The notes beneath the pieces were generated by a model. That model did no database searches and had not been told where the DNA came from. It saw only the letters and a program-made list of their open reading frames with translations. A stretch of DNA of 64,000 nt from positions 124,001 through 188,000 of the forward strand of contig SWDT01000064.1 in NCBI GenBank assembly GCA_009193035.1, read 5' to 3'. This stretch comes from Halicephalobus mephisto (lineage: Eukaryota > Nematoda > Chromadorea > Rhabditida > Panagrolaimidae). Positions 55,712 to 64,000 of this stretch are shown here, one piece after another; position 1 is the stretch's first letter; each line of letters opens with the position of its first letter. The position numbers were made by a program, and so were the translations under genes.

Positions 55712-58700
55712 ATGACGAATCGGAGAACTTCACTACCTGCCCTGAGGGTGTCTTCCCCCAGGACACTGTCTCCGAAATTCTGTAACCATGGATATTTGGA
55801 GGAAATCTCCGAGTTTGACGTCGAACCCCCCTTCATCTCCCCGAGTTCCAGCTCCAGGCAAGTTACTACTCATTAAAAATTTAAAAAAATAATTTTAAAA
55901 TTAAAAATATCTTAATTTTAAAATTTTAAAAAATCAACAAATTAAAAACCTCTTTATTTTAAAATTAAAAACCTCTTTATTTAAAATTAAAAATGTCTTT
56001 ATTTATAATTTAAAAAAATAATTTTAAAATTAAAAATATCTTAATTTTAAAATTCTAAAAAATCAACAAATTAAAAACTTTTTTATTTTAAAATTAAAAA
56101 CCTCTTTATTTTAAAATTTAAAATATCTTAATTTTAAAATTTTAAAAAATCAACAAATTTGAGAAAATAATTTTAAAATTGTAAAAATGTACTAATTTTA
56201 GAAAATTTAGAAATATTCTTAATTTAAAAATAATGAAATGTCAGAATTTTTAATCGTCATCTGAAGACCAGTAATCAAGTTTGTAATCAACAAATAAATT
56301 AAACATTATTCATGACAAGACCATTGTCTTTTTAGGGATCTTCGGTTTCTGAAAATAAATTTAAATAATGGTCCTGAAGCGAAAAAATTAATTTTTTTAT
56401 TTCAAAGTTAATAATTTTAAATTTTTCTGTGATAAAACTTTTTTTTAAAGATTTTTGAAAAAAAATTTCGAAAATTGGTCCTGGAGCGAAAATTATTAAT
56501 TTTTTATTTCAAAGTTAATAATTTTAAATTTTTCTGTGATAAAATTGATTTTTTTAATTTAAAAATTTTAAAAAATTTTGAAAATTGATCTTGGAGCGAA
56601 AAAATTAATTTTTTAATCTAAATAATTTGAATTTTTTCTGTGATAAAATTGATTTTTTTAATTTAAAAATTTTAAAAAATTTCGAAAATTGGTTTTGAAG
56701 TAAAAAATATTTAATTTATTTCTCCAATTTGGAATTAGATTAATAATCTTTTAAGTATCTTTCGTGTTGGGATTAACATTTGTCAATTTGTGTTTTTTAT
56801 TTTCTAAAAACAAATTTCAAATAATCTCGACAAGAAAAATGATTAATTTACACCTCAACTACGAATTTGTTTACAAATATTTTAATTTTTTTTTTAAAAT
56901 AATTTTTTAATTTTTTTTTTTAAAATAATTTTTTAATTTTTTTTTAAAATAATTTTTTAATTTTTTTTTAAAATAATTTTTTAATTTTTTTAAAATAATT
57001 TTTTAATTTTTTTTTAAAACAATTTTTTAATTTTTTTAAAATAATTTTTTAATTTTTTTTTTAAATAATTTTTTAATTTTTTTAAAAAATAATTTTTTAA
57101 TTTTTTTTTAAAAATAATTTTTTAATTTTTTTAAAAAAAAATTTGGTTTGTGGTTCCATTGCGAAAAATTTTTTAATTTTTATTACTAATTTAGTTAATA
57201 ATTATTTAAACGTTTTTCGTCACGGGACCAGAAATTTTAAAATTAAAATTTTAAGTAATGGTCCTGACACGGAAATTGTTTAAGTTGTTTTTGATTACAA
57301 AGTGGACTAATAAAATTTGGAAATTTTGCGCCGTAAAACTAAAATTTTTTTATTTTTCGAAGATAATTGTCAATAATGGTCCTGACATGGAAATTGTTTG
57401 TTTTCAATTACGAAATTAGTTAGTATTTTTTAAAATTTTTCGTGTTAGAACCAAAATTTTTCTTTATTTTTCGAAGATAATTGTCAATAATGGTCTTGAC
57501 ACGGAAATTTTTTTTTCAATTGCGAAATTATTATTTTTTAAAATTTTTCGTGTTAGGACCAAAATTTTTCTTTATTTTTCGAGGATAATTTTCAATAATG
57601 GTCCCAATACGAAAATTGCTTATTTTTTCAATTACAAAATTAGTTAGTATTTTTAAAGATTTTTCGTGTTAGAACCAAAATTTTTCTTTATTTTTCGAAG
57701 ATAATTGTCAATAATGGTCCTGACACGGAAATTTTTTTTTAATTGCGAAATTATTATTTTTTAAAATTTTTCGTGTTAGAACCAAAATTTTTTTATTTTT
57801 CGAAGATAATTGTCAATAATGGTCCCGATACGAAAATTTTTTTTCAATTACAAAATTAGTTAGTATTTTTTAAAATTTTTCTTTATTTTGGGATTTTTTA
57901 TTTTCCAAGGATAATTTTTCAACAGTCTTGACAGGAAAAATTTTGAAATTATTCCTCAACTATGAAGTTGGTTACTATCCTTTAAAATTTTTTCGTGACA
58001 GAATTTTTACTTTTTCTTTGAACTTTTTTATTTTCTAAAAAACATTTCGAATTGTAGTTTCGTCACTCAATGTGCTTATTCATTTTCCAACCAGTTTTTA
58101 AAATAATTTTAAATACGTTATTTGCGTTTTTAAATAAAGAGTGATGGAGTCCGTCTTCGGCGAGATTTTCGATTGCACGATAAAAATTACGAAACAACTA
58201 TCATATAAAATCAATGCTCAGGTTACTGTATTTCTCATGAGATTCCTGATATTCACATCGGGACGATTTCATAACAACGTTTATTTCTACTTTTTTACAC
58301 AGGTTTTCTGAAATCAGGTTTAACTGAATAGAATCAACAAATAAGAGCTCCTGATTACGGTTTTCATCTTATTTGATTTTAACTAAGTAAATCGATGGCA
58401 GGATTGTATTCCAAAGAAGATTGATCGTAATTAAGTATAATCAACGTATTTGGTTCTATTTAAAAAAGTACTAGTATATTGATCATACTCAGTTATAGTT
58501 AATTTTCTTTGGAATACAATCCTGTCATCGATTTACTTAGTTAAAATCAAATAAAATGAAAACCGTAATCAAGAGCTGTTACTTGTTGGTTGCATTCCAA
58601 AGAAGATTAATCATAATTAAGTATAATCAACGTATTTGGACCGTATTTGGTTCTATTTAAAAAAGTACTAGTATATTGATCATACTTAGTTATAGTCAAT

Positions 58701-61700
58701 CTTTTATTATATTGCAATCCTGTCATCGATTTACTTAGTTAAAATCAAATAAAATGAAAACCGTAATCAAGAGCTCTTACTTGTTGGTTGCATTCCAAAG
58801 AAGATTAATCATAATTAAGTATAATCAACGTATTTAGGTCATGTTTGGTTCCAGTTAAAAAAGTACTAGTATATTGACCATACTCAGTTATAGTCAATTT
58901 TCTTTGGAATACAATCCTGTCATCGATTTACTTAGTTAAAATCAAATAAGATGAAAACCGTAATCAGGAGCTCTTACTTGTTAATTTCATCCAGTTTAAC
59001 ATGATTTCAGAAAACCTGTGAAAATTTAAAATTATCTCTTCAAGATGTCAACAACTGTTTCATCGACTAATTGTGACGTATTTAATAAATTTCACAAAAA
59101 ACAAAAATATTTTATCTGTAGTCTCTGTTAACCGGATAAGTGTTTTGAAAATTTCGCGAGATTGACTCGGGTTGCGAAATGTCATTTTTACTAAAATCAA
59201 ACGTCAAAAATAACACGGAATATTTCCTGAAATTTCTTATTTTTAGACAAAACTAAAAATATATAAAAAAACTACTTTAAAAAAGATTAATATCTTCTTT
59301 CATCCATTACTAAAATTAATAAAAAAAAAATAAAACATTTTTAAAAAAAATTAAATTTATTTTTGAAAAAAAAAGATATTTTTAAAAATTAAAGAAATTC
59401 ATTTTTTTTTAAAAAAAAGATATTTTTAAAGATTAAAGAAATTCATTTTTTTGAAAAAAAAAAGATATTTTTAAAAATTAAAAAAATTTATTTTTTTGAA
59501 AAAAGTGGTTTTTAAAATTTTGTTGTTAGAAATTGTTGAAATTTAAAAAAACAAAGATTTTTAATCTCGAAATTTTCCAAAAATAAAAACTGACTAATCA
59601 TATTAAAGAACAATTAACAATGTGACGAAATTGGTCTTGACAAGAATTTTTAGAATCCTCTGAAAACTTTTAGCATTTGTTTTCGAAGTTTACTGAATTC
59701 TCAAAATTCTGTCTTTTATTATTACAAAAAATAAAAATTTATTTAGTCTTAAAGTGGTCCTGACACGAATCTTTGAAATTTTCCAGTCAAGACAAAAAAT
59801 TAATTTTTTTTTAAATTTACAAAATTTCAAAAATATTTAATAAATTTTATTTAAAATTAATTTTTTTAAATATCATAATTTTTTTTTAATTTTGTAATTT
59901 GAATTTTTTTATTTTTTAGATTTTTTAGAAATTTCGTAATTTAAATTTTTAATTTTTTTAATTTTTTTAGAAATTTTGTAATTTAAATTTTTTATTTTTT
60001 TATTTTTTAAATGTTTTAGAAATTTTGTAATTTGATTTTTTTTATTTTTTAAATTTTTTAGAAATTTTGTAATTTAAATTTATTTTTTTAAATAATGTTT
60101 TATTGATGAATCTCAGTTGTTTGGAAATCGATATTTTTGTTTAATTCCTCGACATTTGCGAAACTTGGACTCAAATCAGGAAAAAGGAAATTCGAAATTT
60201 GTTGCTTCCGGGTGAATTTAAAAAAATTTATTTTTAGGACCAACTGACGGATGAATTTTGAAAAATTTCTAAATTTAGAAAAAAAACTCATATTTTAGGC
60301 TACAGTAATAATTATGCAAGATGTCGAAAAAAAACCCAAAATTTTTAAAAAAATATTTTAAATTTAAAGAAAATTTAAAATTTTTAAAATATTCAAATTT
60401 TTAAAAAATTTTGAGCGAAAATTCGGACATACTTGAGTGACCGTTGACGGATTACTGTAGATTAGTGAAATTGCCGGAGGCATTGTTGTGAAGTTGTCTT
60501 GACAAGAATTTCTAAATTTTAAATATTTTTACATTTTTTATTAAATCTTAAAAATTCCGAAAAATTCACAAAACTTTCTGAAGCTTTTTAAAATCCAATT
60601 AAATATTTCGAAGATTCTAAAAACTACGGTATTTTAGAGATATTCTGAAATCTTCCATAAGATTCTCTAAAATTTCGAAATGTTTAATTTGATTTTAAAA
60701 TTTTTCAGAAAAGTTTGTGGAATTTTCGAAGATTCTAAAAACTACGGTATTTTAGAGATATTCTGAAATCCTCTATAAAAATCTTTCAAATTTCGAAAAT
60801 TTCCATTTGATTCCTGAATATCCCAGAAAGGTTTTTGAAATTTTCAAAGATTCTAAAACTTTTTACTTTATTCTAAAAGTTTTCTAGAATCTTCCATAAG
60901 ATTCCGAAAACCAAAAATTTTTAAAAGTTTCAGAAGTTTTGTAATTTTTACTTGATTTTAGAAAGTTTTGGAAGTTTCTATTGGATTTTAGGAAATTTAT
61001 GAAGTTTCTACTTGATTTTAGGAATTTTCTATAGGATTTTAGGAAACTTCAAAAGTTTCTACTTGATTTTAAGAATTTTAGGAATTTTCTACTTGATTTT
61101 AGGAAATTTCGGAAGTTTCTATAGGATTTTAGGAAATTTCCATTGGCTTTTAGGAAACTTCAAAAGTTTCTACTTGATTTTAAGAATTTTAGGAATTTTC
61201 TACTTGATTTTAGGAATTTTAGGAAGTTTCTACTTGATTTTAGGAATTTGATGAAGTTTCTACTTGATTTTAGGAATTTTCGTAATTTTCTATAAAATTC
61301 TGAAACGGCTTAGGAACTTCTGTGAGAGCCTAAAAGTACTCCCCAGTGCAGTTCTGATTCCGGTCGGGACCAAGGATTAGTTATTCAATTTTTTAATGAA
61401 ATCCGAATATTCTTTGTCAAATTTCATTTTTTTTAAAAATCAAGTTTCTAAATTCCATTTTAGTTTCCATAATAAAGAAAAAATTCTTTTTCAATTTAAT
61501 TATTCAATGTCCAAAATTTCGAAATTAGTAAAGTAATCAATTCAGAAAAGTTCCAAAAACCGTGGGAAAGAAATTTTGCCGTGTCACTTTCAGTTTTCTA
61601 TTTTTGGATATTTTCGAACATGTCCTGAGGGAAAACAAAAAATAAGCGAAAAATGGATTTTTGTACTTTTTACAACTTCAGCAATGTACTTATTTTTAAA

Positions 61701-63402
61701 ATTTAAAATTTTTCGAATTTTTAAAATTTTTTAACTTTTTCGAATTTATAAAATTTAAAATTTAAAATTTTTCGAATTTTTCTAAATTTTTAAAATTTAA
61801 AATTTTTTTGATTTTTTCTAAATTTTTCGAATTTCTATGATTTTCTAAAAAATTAATTAAATTTTAAAAAATTTTTTAATTTTAAAAATTCCGAAATTTT
61901 AAATTTATTTCATTTTTTTAAATTTGGAAATTTTACAAAAGTTTCCAGAATCTAGTAGGGGATTCTGAAGTTTTCTACAACTTCTCAGAAGCTTCTGAAA
62001 TTTCTTAGAATCCTCCAGAATCCGGAGTTTTAAAAAATTAAAAAAAAATTTTGAATTTTAATTTTTATAAAAAATGTGACTTATTTGAAAACTTCAAAAA
62101 ATGATGTAATTCTTATTTCCTCATGATCAGGTTACGATAAACCAAAAATTCTCCTTGAATGAATTCATAAATTTTACTGAACGGAAGTCAGTTTCCGTTT
62201 TGAAATCGAATATTTTTTTTTTCGAAAATCATAAAACTCGGAAAAATTATAAAACAAACAAAGGGACTAAGGAATTCATCTTGCAAAAAATTTGTAAAAA
62301 AACAAATTTCATAAGTTTTTGAAAAATTTTCTTATTTAAAAAAAATTAAAAATTAGAAATTTTTTGAAAAATTTAAAAATTTTCTGAATTTTTGAAGTTT
62401 TCTAAAATTCATCATTTTTTTTATATTTTTAAAATTTTCTAAATTTTCTAGATTTTATAAATTTTTAAAATTATAAATTTTATAAAACTTTTTAAATCAT
62501 AAATTTTTAAAATTATAAATTTTCTTAATTTTTAAAACTTTAAAAACTTTTTAAACTATAAATTTCTTAATTTTCTAAAACTTTTTAAACTATATATTTT
62601 TTAATTTTAAGCAATTTTTTAAAATTAAAAAAAACTTTAAACAGTAAATTTTTTAATTTTCTAAAATTTTTTAAACTACAAATTTTTTTAATTTTCTAAA
62701 ACTTTTTAAATTAGAAATTTTTTAACTTTAAGGAATTTTTTAAATTATAGATTTTTTAATTTTGGAAGTTTTAGTGCTGAAAATTCGCCTAGAATGCTGT
62801 CGCCGACCCACAGGAGACCGGCTTCTGCCAGACCTTTTAGGAAAAGACTGCTGTCCAGATCGTCGAATGTTGGCGAAGAAGACAGTTTTCAATATGACTT
62901 TAATGATGAGATTCAGAAGTCTTCAAGTAATTCCAATTCATCTGTAGCTGATTTTACAAAAGAAAAAATTTTATTCGAAAAAGAAAAAAATTTAAATGAA
63001 ATAAAAACAAGACCACAATTGTCTTCGATGCAAAAAATGAGGTCGTTCAACATAGACACCCAAGGCAAAGTCGTCGATTGCGGATTCAGGTACGGGGGGG
63101 TCTGCACGAGACCCCTGACCCCGAGGACCCCCAAAAACCGAAGAGCAACTTGTCCCGAGATCTGGCTCAGTAGCGAACTCGAAAGACAAGAACCGATCAA
63201 GTTCATCCTCAGGATCTATGGATTAGACACCTGTGGAAAATCTACAGTAATCCAACAAATGAGATCTCACGCCGATGTCACTGGATGTTCCGAAGACCAA
63301 GTTATCGAAGGAGACGAAAGCGAGAAACAGACTCATACTATAAATTTCATGATGAATGACCAAGAAATCGAACTCGAACTTATCCACGGATCGGCTTTGG
63401 AG
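55712..63402 (+). CDS. RGK-type (Rem/Gem/Kir) small GTPase, 3' end outside window
   Basis: Two exons, 55712-55857 and 62775-63402, join in phase 2 across a 6.9-kb intron; the next exon is beyond the window. Exon 1 starts nine bases after a TTTTTATTCAG acceptor and encodes MTNRRTSLPALRVSSPRTLS, a Ser/Arg-rich N-terminus like the 14-3-3 sites of RGK proteins. Exon 2 continues with RRPASARPFRKRLLSRSS and then the start of a Ras-like G domain: FILRIYGLDTCGKSTVIQQM (P-loop GLDTCGKS), then the beta-hairpin INFMMNDQEIELELIHG before switch II. RGK proteins bind calcium-channel beta subunits and the cytoskeleton. The exon 1 donor is AG|GCAAGT, a GC-AG intron; exon 2 ends at GAG|GTGAGT. Confidence 0.72.
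56330..57960. repeat. A/T arrays and CACGRAA satellite in the RGK intron
   Basis: The stretch 56850-57130 repeats AATTTTTTAATTTTTTTTTA about a dozen times. At 57220-57960, eight or more ~110-bp units pair ATGGTCCTGACACGGAAATT with the inverted-type motif TTTCGTGTTAGAACC. This is the same motif logic as the 50.4-52.0-kb satellite. Confidence 0.8.
58298..59020. mobile_element. Fold-back element with ~200-bp terminal inverted repeats and three internal modules
   Basis: The left end CACAGGTTTTCTGAAATCA at 58298 and the right end, its complement, at 59020 open long inverted arms. These include GAGCTCCTGATTACGGTTTT and AGTAAATCGATGRCAGGATT. Inside, a module (GCATTCCAAAGAAGATTAAT ... AAAAAAGTACTAGTATATTG ... 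TGTCATCGATTTACTTAGTT) is present three times in direct order. No coding capacity was seen. It is probably a non-autonomous DNA element that grew by internal duplication. Confidence 0.85.
59021..62774. other. Rest of the RGK intron: low-complexity DNA
   Basis: AT-rich throughout. The stretch 60960-61290 is a minisatellite of TTCTACTTGATTTTAGGAAT-type units. No exon-like segment was found. Relatives of the GTCYYGACACGAA motif occur near 59632, 59757 and 60497. Confidence 0.55.
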
Positions 63403-63406
63403 GTGA

Positions 63407-63585
63407 GTGGGGTTCATAGGGGTAGTGGAGTTCACAGAAATAGTGGGATTCATAGGGGTAGTGGAGTTCATAGAAATAGTGGGATTCATAGGGGTAGTGG
63501 GATTCATAGGGGTAGTGGAGTTCATAGAAATAGTAAAGTTCATAGGAGTAGTGGAGTTCATAGAAATAGTGAGGTTCATAGGGGT
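63407..63585. repeat. 18-bp minisatellite at a 5' splice site
   Basis: About ten units of GTTCATAGRRRTAGTGGR begin five bases past the exon-intron junction at 63402. The unit is a multiple of three and stays open in the exon frame to 63636. Confidence 0.88.
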
Positions 63586-64000
63586 TTGAGGATTAATAAA
63601 AACATGAAAATTTATGGGAATTATCAAGATCAATAGAGGTTAAAAGTTAACAAGAAGTAACAGATTAGGCAAGAATTAAGAAAATAGGAATTCAGAAGTC
63701 GATGGGGACAAAGAAGGCTGATAGTGGTTTTGGTTATTTATGAAATATCAATAAAACTTTGGGGTTAGTAGTCTTCAAAGAGATTAACAAAAGTTAGGGA
63801 AACTAATACAGGATAAGGAGATCAATAGAAATTTAAAGAATAGACAAGAACCAAGAAGATCAATAGGGATAAAATCGATGAAAAAAAATCATGAAGATCA
63901 ATGAGGATAAAATTTATTTAAAAAAATCATGAAGATCGATGAGGATAAAATTCATTAAAAAAATCATGAAGATCAATAGAGATAAAATCGATGAAAAAAA
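63586..64000. repeat. Intron sequence ending in a ~37-bp tandem repeat
   Basis: Four units containing AGATCAATGAGGATAAAAT and runs of A (unit ATCATGAAGATCAATGAGGA... ) occupy ~63848-64000 and continue to the window edge. No further exon was recognised. Confidence 0.75.

Noticed and set aside
61012..61251. Ile/Leu/Phe/Gly-rich open frame
   Set aside because: Translation of a TTTTAGGAATTT minisatellite, not a gene.

Overview
The window looks like a nematode nuclear genome, most probably Caenorhabditis or a close relative. It is AT-rich, most introns are 41-52 bp and end in TTTTCAG-like acceptors, and it holds worm-typical genes: a WAGO-type Argonaute, eri-1, a torsin, a serpentine chemoreceptor and large haem peroxidases. 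All gene models below were built by hand by joining open frames across splice sites in matching phase.

Layout. 1-11.1 kb is a dense conserved block: the 3' part of an Argonaute (+), exosome nuclease EXOSC10/Rrp6 (-), an unrecognised 66-aa gene (-), the siRNA exonuclease gene eri-1 (+), ALG9 mannosyltransferase (-) and mitochondrial ribosomal protein S22 (-). 11.9-20.6 kb has a single-pass membrane protein (+) and a 1,513-aa two-domain haem peroxidase (-). Its first domain has lost both haem histidines. 20.6-24 kb is intergenic, with an alternating-unit satellite and two sister MITEs. 24-26.2 kb is a torsin AAA+ gene with a long palindrome in its second intron.

27-45 kb is a mosaic island. 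Real genes (serine carboxypeptidase, CDK5RAP3/C53, an unrecognised five-exon gene) alternate with mobile-element remains: two fragments of a Maverick/Polinton-type capsid-region gene, a Merlin transposon with recognisable ends and a dead transposase, and a broken PIF/Harbinger transposase. In this island lies an intact single-coding-exon GTPase of the immunity-related (IRG/p47) type. 45-50 kb carries a GNAT acetyltransferase and a cytidine deaminase (possible operon), a small hypothetical gene and a chemoreceptor. 50-64 kb is mostly satellite and low-complexity DNA. It includes the 6.9-kb first intron of an RGK-type small GTPase gene that runs off the right edge.

Shared themes. Three genes of small-RNA silencing and RNA decay (Argonaute, EXOSC10, eri-1) lie within 7 kb. 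Same-strand spacing suggests candidate operons for mrps-22 with algn-9 and for cytidine deaminase with the GNAT gene. Two introns use GC-AG splice sites. No tRNA, rRNA or CRISPR array was recognised.
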